A stretch of 9,763 nucleotides of DNA, taken from Bacillota bacterium. Its GTDB lineage: Bacteria > Bacillota > Clostridia > Lachnospirales > Bianqueaceae. Where the stretch lies: positions 1-9,763 of the forward strand of contig JAFUJY010000297.1 of NCBI GenBank assembly GCA_017467985.1, written 5' to 3'. Numbering within the stretch: position 1 is the first letter of the stretch; each line of letters opens with the position of its first letter. The translations under genes and the position numbers were made by a program. Positions 1 to 7,094 of the stretch are shown here, piece by piece. Below the pieces are notes generated by a model that made no database searches, was not told the DNA's origin, and saw only the letters and a list, made by a program, of their open reading frames with translations.

Positions 1-5
1 AAAAA

Positions 6-44
6 GTGCCGCAGTAGTTTTTAGTCATATTACTACTGCGGCAC
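6..44. repeat. Perfect hairpin, palindromic repeat unit 1
   Basis: The arms GTGCCGCAGTAGT (6-18) and ACTACTGCGGCAC (32-44) pair perfectly over 13 bp around a 13-nt loop. The hairpin is followed by CAGTACA (44-50), as is the second hairpin 64 bp away, and both stems share GCAGTAG/CTACTGC. On the minus strand the stem is followed by five T (complement of A1-A5), so it could terminate leftward transcription. No minus-strand gene feeds it from the right, and the plus strand has no T tract. A small palindromic repeat element is therefore as likely as a terminator. Confidence 0.6.
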
Positions 45-70
45 AGTACAGTATTGGAGTTTTTCTATGA

Positions 71-107
71 CGGCGCAGTAGATTTTTGTAGATAATCTAC
101 TGCGCCG
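71..107. repeat. Perfect hairpin, palindromic repeat unit 2
   Basis: The arms CGGCGCAGTAGATT (71-84) and AATCTACTGCGCCG (94-107) pair perfectly over 14 bp around a 9-nt loop. CAGTACA follows at 108-114, as after unit 1. The two units differ in the outer stem and the loop but keep a common core, with differences compensated on both arms. No T tract follows on either strand, so an ordinary intrinsic terminator is unlikely. Confidence 0.6.
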
Positions 108-123
108 CAGTACATTTTAAGCC

Positions 124-159
124 TTATCCTTTTTGAACAGGAATGTTCACAAAGGATAA
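124..159. promoter_or_regulatory. 36-bp near-perfect palindrome upstream of the araC-type gene
   Basis: The arms TTATCCTTTTTGAACA (124-139) and TGTTCACAAAGGATAA (144-159) are complementary at 15 of 16 positions around GGAA; the one mismatch is T133 against C150. The palindrome ends 1 bp before the -35 box of the AraC promoter, which suits an operator or activator site. It could equally be an intrinsic terminator for a gene left of the window, because TTTGATTTT follows it on the plus strand. The sequence alone does not separate the two. Confidence 0.5.
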
Positions 160-160
160 T

Positions 161-189
161 TTGATTTTAGCATGAAAGTATGATATAAT
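161..189 (+). promoter_or_regulatory. Sigma-A promoter of the AraC-family gene
   Basis: A -35 box TTGATT (161-166) and a consensus -10 TATAAT (184-189) are separated by 17 bp. TG at 181-182 gives an extended -10 (TGaTATAAT). A start near 196 would give a leader of about 26 nt containing the ribosome-binding site AAAGGAG (206-212), 9 nt before ATG 222. Confidence 0.8.
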
Positions 190-221
190 GATCTAAACGT
201 TAAAGAAAGGAGACAACTCTT

Positions 222-1022
222 ATGAACGCAACATACGAGCACAAAACCGATCCCATATCTATCCAGCGTCAGAGTCTGCGCTTAGGCGAGCTTCCCCATC
301 TGCACAAAGAGATGGAGATCATATATGTGGAAAAAGGACGGGCGGTTGCCTTTGCGGATCAGGTCTCCTATCGTATTGAGGAGGGGGACTTCTTTGTGAG
401 TTTCCCCAATCAGATTCACTACTACCTGGACAGTCAGCTGGGGGCCTATGATGTGCTGATTGTGAACTGCAATATCTTTTTCGGTATCAAAGAACTGCTG
501 AACAATCACATTCCGGAAAATAATGTGCTGCATCTAAAAAAGGATGATCCTATAGCTGAATTGGTCAGGCAGATCGTGGCCCTGCCGCCGGATGGGGATA
601 TTTCTGCCTATGTGGGTTATTTTAACCTGATGATTTCCCAAATGCTGCCCCAATTGAAGCTTAAAGGCATTGCCCAGTCCGACAACTCCACACTGCAGAG
701 CATTCTGGAGTTTTGTACCAAGCATTATTCTGAGGACATTTCTCTGGAGTATGTGGCAGAGGGGCTGCATCTGAGCCGTTGTTATATTTCCCATTTGTTT
801 AATCGGAAGATTAGCCTGGGATTTAACGATTATATTAATATGCTGCGGGTGCAGGATGCCTGTGCACAGCTACTGGAAACAGACAAAAAAATTGCAGATA
901 TTTCAGAGGAAGTGGGATTCGGTTCCATTCGTTCTTTTAACAGAGCATTTAAGAATATTACCAGCCAGACGCCCTTGGAATATCGTGCCAATGCAAAAAC
1001 AAGTCCGACATCGCGATCTTGA
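222..1022 (+). CDS. AraC-family transcriptional regulator (cupin sensor plus double HTH)
   Basis: This 266-residue DNA-binding regulator has the usual two-part AraC/XylS build and no membrane segment, so it acts in the cytoplasm. Residues about 10-80 form a cupin-like sensor with PHLHKEMEI (25-33) and EEGDFFVSFPNQIH (53-66), typical of sugar-responsive members. Residues about 156-255 are the DNA-binding domain: first helix-turn-helix near 174-195 (LEYVAEGLHLSRCYISHLF), second near 222-245, ending in the family signature VGF..I.SFNRAFK..T.QTPLEYR. Start 222 is supported by AAAGGAG at 9-nt spacing and by the promoter upstream. Regulators of this layout often control neighbouring sugar-use operons, so the convergent GH43 pair is a plausible but unproven target. 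The last residues (about AKTSPTSRS) are encoded within the terminator hairpin, with the TGA in its loop. Confidence 0.9.
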   Translation: MNATYEHKTDPISIQRQSLRLGELPHLHKEMEIIYVEKGRAVAFADQVSYRIEEGDFFVSFPNQIHYYLDSQLGAYDVLIVNCNIFFGIKELLNNHIPENNVLHLKKDDPIAELVRQIVALPPDGDISAYVGYFNLMISQMLPQLKLKGIAQSDNSTLQSILEFCTKHYSEDISLEYVAEGLHLSRCYISHLFNRKISLGFNDYINMLRVQDACAQLLETDKKIADISEEVGFGSIRSFNRAFKNITSQTPLEYRANAKTSPTSRS

Positions 1023-1046
1023 CACTGCGATGCCGGACTCTTTTTT
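1002..1046. terminator. Bidirectional intrinsic terminator between araC-type and GH43 genes
   Basis: The arms AGTCCGACATCGC (1002-1014) and GCGATGCCGGACT (1027-1039) pair at 12 of 13 positions. On the plus strand CTTTTTT follows (1040-1046). On the minus strand the stem is followed by TGTTTTTGC, so it can also stop the GH43 operon, whose stop codon lies at 1049-1051. The left arm and loop are coding, and the AraC stop codon (1020-1022) sits in the loop. Confidence 0.85.
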
Positions 1047-1048
1047 AT

Positions 1049-2122
1049 TTATTCGTAATCTTCGATGCGCCATTCATCCTTCCAGTCGATGAATACCATA
1101 CCATTGGGGTATTCTTCGCAGGGTTCCACAAAGCGAAGGGGCAGCCAAACGTAATTGGCCACAGAGGTGTTATTGATCACATCGTCCATCAGGTTAGCAG
1201 ACCCTTCTAGAGGATTCTCCATGTCGGAGTTGAACTGCTTTTCGTACAGAGGCGCATAGTCCTCATAACGCAGATGCATGTAATCCGGCAGCCAACGGTC
1301 TGCACAGGCGATGTACAAATCCTTCTTCCCCTGTACCTTAAATACAGAAGAAACCTGGGAATGGAAGGAAGTGGTGGTGGGATCATCGGGATGGGGATCG
1401 CCCAAAACGGTGAAAGGTCCGTGCCAGGTATCGGCCACAGCCACTTCAGAAGGATTGGGCAGATAACCGGTGGTACCGGAAGTCAGCAGATAGTGCTTGT
1501 CCTTACGCAGGAAATGGGCAGTCGCTTCCCGTACATAGGGCGGGTATTTGCGGGGGAAATGGGTGCTGTAGTAACCGGTGACATTGGTGTAATCATCGGT
1601 CAGATCAGCACAGATGGTCTCGGTATGAACCCGCTCAAAATAATAATAGGCTTTACCATCAGGGGCCACGGCCAGGTCAAAATCACCGCCATCCATGTTC
1701 AGAGGGCGCAGTCCTTCTCTTACTTTGGTGTAGGGCCCCAGGAAGTTGTCGGCCACCAGAATGGTTTCGGTCTGCTCGTTGCGGGCCAGATTCATGACTT
1801 TCAGCCAGGCAACCCACTTGCGGGTACGCTTGTTATAAATGATGTGGGGACGGTCCATCTGAGCAGTGGGGTGCAGAGATGAGGTGGGGTCATCCGGCTC
1901 CGGCGGGATAATCACACCCTTATCCTCCCAGTTATATAAGTCCTTGGAAGCGTAGCAGCGCACGCCCCAATGCCAGATATCGCTGATGCCATCAGTCTTT
2001 TCTTTGTTTTCACCGTAAAAATAATATGTACCGTCAATGTAGATCACGGAACCGCCGTGGGCCTGAATGCGTTTGCCCTCGGTATCCAGCCACACCTGAC
2101 CGGGTCGAATAGAGTTATACAT
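1049..2122 (-). CDS. GH43-like glycoside hydrolase, downstream copy
   Basis: This 357-residue protein lacks a signal peptide, so it is probably a cytoplasmic exo-acting glycosidase working on imported oligosaccharides. The N-terminal DTEGKRIQAHGGSVIYIDG..YYFYGENKE resembles five-bladed propeller GH43 enzymes, especially exo-beta-1,3-galactanase-like members (subfamily 24). In that group, established work assigns a Glu as acid and a Gln as base. Equivalent residues here appear to be Glu199 (VREATAHF), Gln256 (SFHSQVSS) and Asp90 in MDRPHIIYN, where relatives often have Glu. GGDFDL (145-150) suits the remaining conserved Asp region. The start is set by AGGAGG (2131-2136), 8 nt before the ATG. 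It lies 18 bp downstream of its paralogue, so the two are probably one transcript. By hand count 251 of the first 300 residues match the paralogue and the last 34 are identical; residues about 301-323 differ. Substrate is inferred only. Confidence 0.8.
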   Translation of the reverse strand: MYNSIRPGQVWLDTEGKRIQAHGGSVIYIDGTYYFYGENKEKTDGISDIWHWGVRCYASKDLYNWEDKGVIIPPEPDDPTSSLHPTAQMDRPHIIYNKRTRKWVAWLKVMNLARNEQTETILVADNFLGPYTKVREGLRPLNMDGGDFDLAVAPDGKAYYYFERVHTETICADLTDDYTNVTGYYSTHFPRKYPPYVREATAHFLRKDKHYLLTSGTTGYLPNPSEVAVADTWHGPFTVLGDPHPDDPTTTSFHSQVSSVFKVQGKKDLYIACADRWLPDYMHLRYEDYAPLYEKQFNSDMENPLEGSANLMDDVINNTSVANYVWLPLRFVEPCEEYPNGMVFIDWKDEWRIEDYE

Positions 2123-2129
2123 GGATAAT

Positions 2130-2136
2130 TCCTCCT
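2130..2136 (-). promoter_or_regulatory. Ribosome-binding site of the downstream GH43 gene
   Basis: Minus-strand AGGAGGA lies in the 18-bp gap (2123-2140) between the two GH43 genes, 7-8 nt before the ATG. The gap has no room for a promoter and holds no hairpin, which supports co-transcription. Confidence 0.75.
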
Positions 2137-2140
2137 GTGA

Positions 2141-3208
2141 TTATTCGTAATCTTCGATGCGCCATTCATCCTTCCAGTCGATGAATACCATACCATTGGG
2201 GTATTCTTCGCAGGGCTCTACAAAGCGAAGGGGCAGCCAAACGTAGGTGGAGCGGGAAGTGATGGCCTGTACGTGGGAAAGCATATCAAAGGGGACGGTA
2301 ATCTCCTTATCCGGATTAAACTTCTTTTCGTAGATCTGGGCATAGTCCTCATAACGCAGATCCATATAATCTGGCAGCCAGCGGTCAGCGCAGGCGATGT
2401 ACAGATCTTTCTTCCCCTGAACCTTAAATACAGAAGAAATCTGGGAATGGAATGAGGTGTTGGAAGGATCATCGGGATGGGGATTACCCAGAACCGTGAA
2501 GGGACCATGCCAGGAAGCGCCAATGGCTACCTCAGAAGGATTGGGATGATAACCGGTGGTTCCGGAGGTCACCAAATAATGCATGCCCTTTCTCATAAAA
2601 TGAGCTGTGGCCTCACGCACAAAGGGCGGATACTTGCGGGGGAAATGGGTGCTGTAGTAACCGGTGACATCGGTGTAATCCTCGGTCAGATCGGCACAGA
2701 TGGTCTCGGTATGAACCCGCTCAAAATAGTAATAGGCCTTGCCATCATCCGCCACCACCAGGTCGAAGTCGCCGGCGCTCATGTTCAAAGGACGCAGATC
2801 CTCTTTTACTTTGGTATAAGGTCCCAGGAAGTTATCAGCCACCATGACCGTCTCCGTCTGCTCATTACGCTCGGGATGCATGATTTTCAGCCAGGCAACA
2901 TACTTGCCGGTGCGCTTGTTATAAATGATGTGGGGGCGGTCCATCTTGGATGCTGGGTGCAGAGAAGATTCCGGATTATCCGGCTCCGGAGGAATGATCA
3001 GCCCCTTGTCCTCCCAGTTATACAGGTCCTTGGAAGCGTAGCAGCGCACGCCCCAGTGCCAGACATCATGGTGACCGTCTGTTTTTTCTTTATTTTCACC
3101 ATAAAAATAATATGTTCCATCAATGTAGATCACCGAACCACCGTGGGCATGGATCGGTTTGCCTTCAGTATCCAGCCATACCTGACCGGGATAAAACGCA
3201 TTGTACAT
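2141..3208 (-). CDS. GH43-like glycoside hydrolase, promoter-proximal copy
   Basis: This 355-residue paralogue is the first gene of the minus-strand operon. It has the same propeller-type motifs: AHGGSVIYIDG (21-31), MDRPHIIYN (89-97), GDFDL (146-150), VREATAHF with Glu199, TSGTTGY (214-220) and SFHSQ with Gln256. No signal peptide or membrane segment is visible. The ATG at 3208 is preceded by AAGGAGG (3217-3223), 8 nt away. All candidate catalytic residues match the downstream copy, so both should be active. Differences cluster at the N-terminal edge (residues 4-6, 18-20, 46-49), at 111-114 and at about 291-321, surface regions that could change substrate preference. A beta-1,3-galactan-type substrate is the best guess from motifs; other GH43 activities such as arabinofuranosidase or xylosidase cannot be excluded. 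Confidence 0.8.
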   Translation of the reverse strand: MYNAFYPGQVWLDTEGKPIHAHGGSVIYIDGTYYFYGENKEKTDGHHDVWHWGVRCYASKDLYNWEDKGLIIPPEPDNPESSLHPASKMDRPHIIYNKRTGKYVAWLKIMHPERNEQTETVMVADNFLGPYTKVKEDLRPLNMSAGDFDLVVADDGKAYYYFERVHTETICADLTEDYTDVTGYYSTHFPRKYPPFVREATAHFMRKGMHYLVTSGTTGYHPNPSEVAIGASWHGPFTVLGNPHPDDPSNTSFHSQISSVFKVQGKKDLYIACADRWLPDYMDLRYEDYAQIYEKKFNPDKEITVPFDMLSHVQAITSRSTYVWLPLRFVEPCEEYPNGMVFIDWKDEWRIEDYE

Positions 3209-3238
3209 GAGTGATACCTCCTTATGTTAGTTGTATAT

Positions 3239-3267
3239 ATTATAACAAATGGCAGAAGAAAAGACAA
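3239..3267 (-). promoter_or_regulatory. Promoter of the GH43 operon
   Basis: On the minus strand TTGTCT (3262-3267) and TATAAT (3239-3244) are 17 bp apart, matching sigma-A at 4/6 and 6/6. A start near 3232 leaves a short leader with AAGGAGG before ATG 3208. The imperfect TTGT...ACAA dyad at 3231-3248 covers the -10 box. The -35 box is only 5 bp from the opposing promoter. Confidence 0.7.
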
Positions 3268-3272
3268 GGGGA

Positions 3273-3301
3273 TTGACAATTAGGAAGATGTAGAATATAA
3301 T
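3273..3301 (+). promoter_or_regulatory. Consensus promoter of the first M56 peptidase gene
   Basis: TTGACA (3273-3278) and TATAAT (3296-3301) are separated by 17 bp, a full match to the sigma-A consensus. Transcription starting near 3308 would give a leader of only about 16 nt containing AGGGGG (3311-3316). The bases before and into the -10 box (TGTAGAATATA) recur in the promoter of the second M56 gene. Confidence 0.85.
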
Positions 3302-3323
3302 AAAAGAAAAAGGGGGAACGGAC

Positions 3324-6300
3324 GTGATGGAGTATTTTTTGATCGTTTCATTGATTTGTGGTATTGTGATACTGTTTACAGCGGTCATAACCAAGCTGTT
3401 ACATAATAAAATAGAGCGTAAGTGGCGATATATTGTGTGGGTTGTGCTGGCAGTACGTCTGTTGATTCCGGTGGATATATCTATTCCTACACCGGTGATT
3501 ACATTGGAACTGCCAGGCGTGGAGGAATCTGTGGCAGAAACGGTTCAGATACCGGTGCAGGGGCCCACGACCAATGTTGTAATACCCCAGTATCCCAGTG
3601 CCAGTACGCCTGTGGAGGGGGGGCAGCCCAGTACGCCGGTGGTGCCTCAGACACCATCCCTCTCTCCCAGCATACCGGCACCCAGTGTGCCCCCAACACC
3701 GGCTGAGCCTGAATTTGTTTTTGAATGGTCCATGGTGCGGGACATGCTGCCTTGGATTTGGGCAATTGGCATGATCATATCCGCGTTATGGTACCTGGTG
3801 GGCTATGCCTATCAAAAGCATGAGCTGCTGCGCTGGTCCTATTCGGCCAAGGGCGTGGATCTGCAGGAAAAACTGGATACATATATTGAAGAATTAGAGA
3901 TTCCCCAGAGGATCTCTGTGAAAGTATGCAAAAAAATCGCCACACCCATGATGGTAGGCTTGTTTCGACCGATACTGCTGATGCCCGTGGGCAGTTATAA
4001 TATGCAGGAACTGGATTATATTTTTCGGCATGAGCTGCTGCACATTAAGCGCAGAGACGTGTGGGTTAAGGCCTTAATGCTGGCAGTGCGGGTCATTCAC
4101 TGGTTCAACCCTGCAGTATTATTGATGAGCCGGGAGATGAACGAGGATATTGAGATTTTGTGCGATGCCCAGGTGGTAAGAGACATGGGCATGGAGGAAC
4201 GTCGGGCATATAATGAGATTTTGCTGCAGCATCTGGCCAGAAGAAGGGAAGAGGTCATGATCTTCTCCACATGTTTTGGCAGTCGTCTGCAGAAGGCCAA
4301 AGACCGCTTTGTGCAGGTGAGTAAGGGTGGAAAGCTACGTAAGTGTTATTCTTTGTGTGCTATTCTGTTGGTGGGCGTGATCGTGGGAAGCCTACTGGTA
4401 TCCTGCGGTGCCACCCAGGAAGAGAGCTCAGGAAAAGAAGAATCTTCCATAGAGGAAAGCTCTAAAGAAGATAGTTCTGAAAAGGAAGAGAGTTCTAAAA
4501 AAGAAGAATCTTCTAAGGCGGAAGAGTCTTCTAAGGAGGAATCCTCCCAAGTGGAGGAGAATTCCCAGTTGAGCACCCAGGCTGCGCTGGCCTATATGGA
4601 TGTGGTGGAAGAATTATATCGACAGTATGGCCCATGCGAAAAGGGCTTTATGCAGGTGAAAAATGACCTGAAGCAGCGGTTGCAGGGGCTTGTGGTTACG
4701 GAGCTGTTGGATTTTGACGGCGATGGACAGCTGGAATTGTACTGTGTTTACGGCGAAAAGAAGATGGACGAAGACACCCGGCTGTATCAGGTGATTTATA
4801 CCTATGATGGGGAGCTGCAGGAGCTGTATGAAAGCGAAGTGAGCAATGCGGAGAATTTGCATCCGCTGACGAATCTGTATGAAAAGGATGATCAGATTTT
4901 TATGGTCATGGAAAGTGAGGAGTGGCAGGGGCAGATTCTGAGTTGGCACGGCGGTACCATGACCGTGGTGCATCATTATGATTATGGCTTTGTTTCCGGT
5001 GAAGCTTCCTGGGATGGAGAGGCCGTATCCTATAATGAAATGGGAGAAAAGTACCAGCAGTTTGTAAAATCCTGCACGCAAATCATGGAGTACTGGTATT
5101 TTGATCATGATCATATGCAGCGCATTCATATCTCCAACACCCAGAGTCAGAACCTGTTGGAACAGGCCTCCGGCCGAGAACTTCATTTACAGGAGGCTGT
5201 AGCGGAGATCCATAACAGTGAGACTGCCCGTATGGCCCAGGAGTATCTGAAAATCATCGAGAATATCGAGACAAATTATGGTGGTGTCTATTATTTCTCA
5301 GATGGTGGTCTTGGCAGCTTTGCCCGATGGGGAACCTATCAGTTGCTGGACTTTGATGGAGACGATGTGCCGGAATTGTACTGTGTTTATCAGAATAATG
5401 GTACCTTCTGGGAGGAAGTGTATCAGTATGTGAACGGTCAGTGTAAGCTGGTATGGTCCGGCAATGTGGGCGTGCGGGAGTCCCAGCAGAGAGAGACGCC
5501 CAGTACAGTGCTCATTAAAACAGAAGATCGGGCATATGTGCGCACCGGTTATGCCCTGGGACGGGTGGGTCAGTATGTAACCATCGAGAATCATGAAAAA
5601 GCAACGGCATTGAGTTATAATATGATTTTCTACGCCAATGCATATTATCTGAATAACGAAGTGGTGGACGGCAATACGCTGAAGCGGGCCATGAATGACC
5701 TGGAGGCGGGAGCCCAGATCCTGCGGCTGGATTACCGATATGAGGTGGATGAGTCGGAGATTCTGTATTTGGCGGCCCTGAAAGAGGCTCTGGGAGAGGC
5801 AGCCCTTACCGGTCGGTTGAATCTGGATGGGATTGAATTAAACTGGCAGGAGTGTACACCCCGCCAGCTGTGGACGAAAACCGTGGAAGAGGATCCTGAC
5901 AATCCCCTTAAGACGGCCTATCGTCAGATCGTCAACCAGTTGGAAGAGCGATATGGAGAGGCCTATTTGATCCGCGGATATGAAGCGGGTGTTAGTCTGG
6001 TACGTCTGATCGATTTTGATGGGGACGGCACGGATGAATTGTACTGCGCTTATGCCCTGGGAGATGAATTTGAGCCCCTGTATGGTACGTTTGTACAGGA
6101 GATTTACCAGTATCGGAATGGCAGAATCTATTGTATTTTCCAAAGTAATGTGTGTACTTACCGCTATCAGGAAGAGTCCGCAGCCCGGTTTATTCACTAT
6201 GGCGACAAAGTATATTTGGTGAGCGGCGGCAATAATAGCTTTGTTTACACAGCTTTTGAAGATGGCCAGGCAAAGACCGTGCTGAGTACCTACGAAGAAT

Positions 6301-7040
6301 CGGGAGCTATGCAGTGGAATGGGGAATTGGTGAGTGACGAGGAGTTTAAGACCCGCATGGAAGCCTTTTTGGCAGATGCGGAGACAGAGACATATACATT
6401 CTATTACAGTTATGCCAATACAAACGGATATCTGGAAGCCTATGTGGATGATCTGTCAGAAGTTGCCTATGTTCCGGAACCCACAGTGGAACTGAGTGAA
6501 GAGGTGCGCAGTGCCTACAGGCAAGTGGTTGGAGACTTGGAAGGTCAGTATGGTAAAGCATCTGAACAATATGGCCAGTGTACGGGATTGTGCATGGTGA
6601 AGCTGATTGATTTTGACGGGGATGGTGTGGCTGAACTGTACTGCGGATACGGTCAGGGCGAAAGCGGCTTTCCATATCAGGAAGAAATCTATCAGTACCA
6701 AAATGGCCAGGCTGTGATGATCTATCAAGGGAAGGTTTTAAATCAAGGTAGCAGTGTTCAGCCTGCGGCTCAGTTCATCATTCGGGAAGACAAGGCGTAT
6801 ATTGTCAGCGGCAGCGAGTTTACTTACGAATATAAGACACTGATTAATGGGGAAATGGTGACAGAAGTGACCGCATATGCCTGGGATACGATTACCTGGA
6901 ACGGTGAAGAAATCAGCCGGGAAGAGTATGATGCCAGAATGGCTGAACTGATCGGTGAGGGAAAGGTAGAAGATTATACCTATTATTCTTCTGCAGTGAT
7001 GGGTAGTGGCACGATGGTGGTGTATGTGGAAGAGATTTAA
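3324..7040 (+). CDS. M56 (BlaR1/MecR1-like) membrane peptidase fused to four DxDxDG modules
   Basis: This 1238-residue protein has BlaR1 topology. Membrane segments lie at about 4-21 and 35-50, then a Pro/Ser/Thr-rich outer linker (52-128), a third segment (141-160), a cytoplasmic zinc peptidase (161-340) and a fourth segment (342-360). The peptidase carries HELLH (236-240) and NEDIEILCD (273-281), the conserved M56 regions. The fourth segment follows KGGKLRK and ends LVSC (358-361), a good lipobox, then a Ser/Glu/Lys-rich stretch (365-415). The outer part holds four modules (about 419-600, 636-846, 862-1045, 1059-1238), each with a DFDGD...ELYC motif (463, 676, 897, 1096); three end in W[DN]G. 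DxDxDG suggests calcium binding. Penicillin-binding motifs are not evident and no BlaI gene adjoins, so beta-lactam sensing is unlikely. GTG 3324 aligns with the paralogue's ATG; ATG 3327 is an alternative. Confidence 0.85.
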   Translation: MMEYFLIVSLICGIVILFTAVITKLLHNKIERKWRYIVWVVLAVRLLIPVDISIPTPVITLELPGVEESVAETVQIPVQGPTTNVVIPQYPSASTPVEGGQPSTPVVPQTPSLSPSIPAPSVPPTPAEPEFVFEWSMVRDMLPWIWAIGMIISALWYLVGYAYQKHELLRWSYSAKGVDLQEKLDTYIEELEIPQRISVKVCKKIATPMMVGLFRPILLMPVGSYNMQELDYIFRHELLHIKRRDVWVKALMLAVRVIHWFNPAVLLMSREMNEDIEILCDAQVVRDMGMEERRAYNEILLQHLARRREEVMIFSTCFGSRLQKAKDRFVQVSKGGKLRKCYSLCAILLVGVIVGSLLVSCGATQEESSGKEESSIEESSKEDSSEKEESSKKEESSKAEESSKEESSQVEENSQLSTQAALAYMDVVEELYRQYGPCEKGFMQVKNDLKQRLQGLVVTELLDFDGDGQLELYCVYGEKKMDEDTRLYQVIYTYDGELQELYESEVSNAENLHPLTNLYEKDDQIFMVMESEEWQGQILSWHGGTMTVVHHYDYGFVSGEASWDGEAVSYNEMGEKYQQFVKSCTQIMEYWYFDHDHMQRIHISNTQSQNLLEQASGRELHLQEAVAEIHNSETARMAQEYLKIIENIETNYGGVYYFSDGGLGSFARWGTYQLLDFDGDDVPELYCVYQNNGTFWEEVYQYVNGQCKLVWSGNVGVRESQQRETPSTVLIKTEDRAYVRTGYALGRVGQYVTIENHEKATALSYNMIFYANAYYLNNEVVDGNTLKRAMNDLEAGAQILRLDYRYEVDESEILYLAALKEALGEAALTGRLNLDGIELNWQECTPRQLWTKTVEEDPDNPLKTAYRQIVNQLEERYGEAYLIRGYEAGVSLVRLIDFDGDGTDELYCAYALGDEFEPLYGTFVQEIYQYRNGRIYCIFQSNVCTYRYQEESAARFIHYGDKVYLVSGGNNSFVYTAFEDGQAKTVLSTYEESGAMQWNGELVSDEEFKTRMEAFLADAETETYTFYYSYANTNGYLEAYVDDLSEVAYVPEPTVELSEEVRSAYRQVVGDLEGQYGKASEQYGQCTGLCMVKLIDFDGDGVAELYCGYGQGESGFPYQEEIYQYQNGQAVMIYQGKVLNQGSSVQPAAQFIIREDKAYIVSGSEFTYEYKTLINGEMVTEVTAYAWDTITWNGEEISREEYDARMAELIGEGKVEDYTYYSSAVMGSGTMVVYVEEI

Positions 7041-7045
7041 AGGAA

Positions 7046-7090
7046 AAAAAAGGACTATTTCGCTAAAAATGTGAAAAATAGTCCTTTTTT
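7046..7090. terminator. Intrinsic terminator after the first M56 gene
   Basis: The arms AAAAAAGGACTATTT (7046-7060) and AAATAGTCCTTTTTT (7076-7090) pair perfectly over 15 bp around a 15-nt loop, starting 5 nt after the stop codon. The 3' arm ends in six T. Because the 5' arm begins with an A run, the structure could also work on the opposite strand. Confidence 0.9.
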
Positions 7091-7094
7091 AAAA

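Noticed and set aside
2477..3214. Long plus-strand open frame of 245 codons
   Set aside because: It lies wholly opposite the GH43 gene, has no ribosome-binding site, and its product is the antisense translation of a clearly conserved gene. The 202-codon frame at 1274-1882 is rejected for the same reason.
4614..5186. Minus-strand 190-codon open frame
   Set aside because: It is antisense to the outer domain of the M56 gene, and its pattern follows from the codon use of the real gene.
3324..7040. Beta-lactam sensor function as in true BlaR1
   Set aside because: The outer domain consists of DFDGDG modules, no transpeptidase-type motif set is visible, and no beta-lactamase or BlaI gene is nearby.
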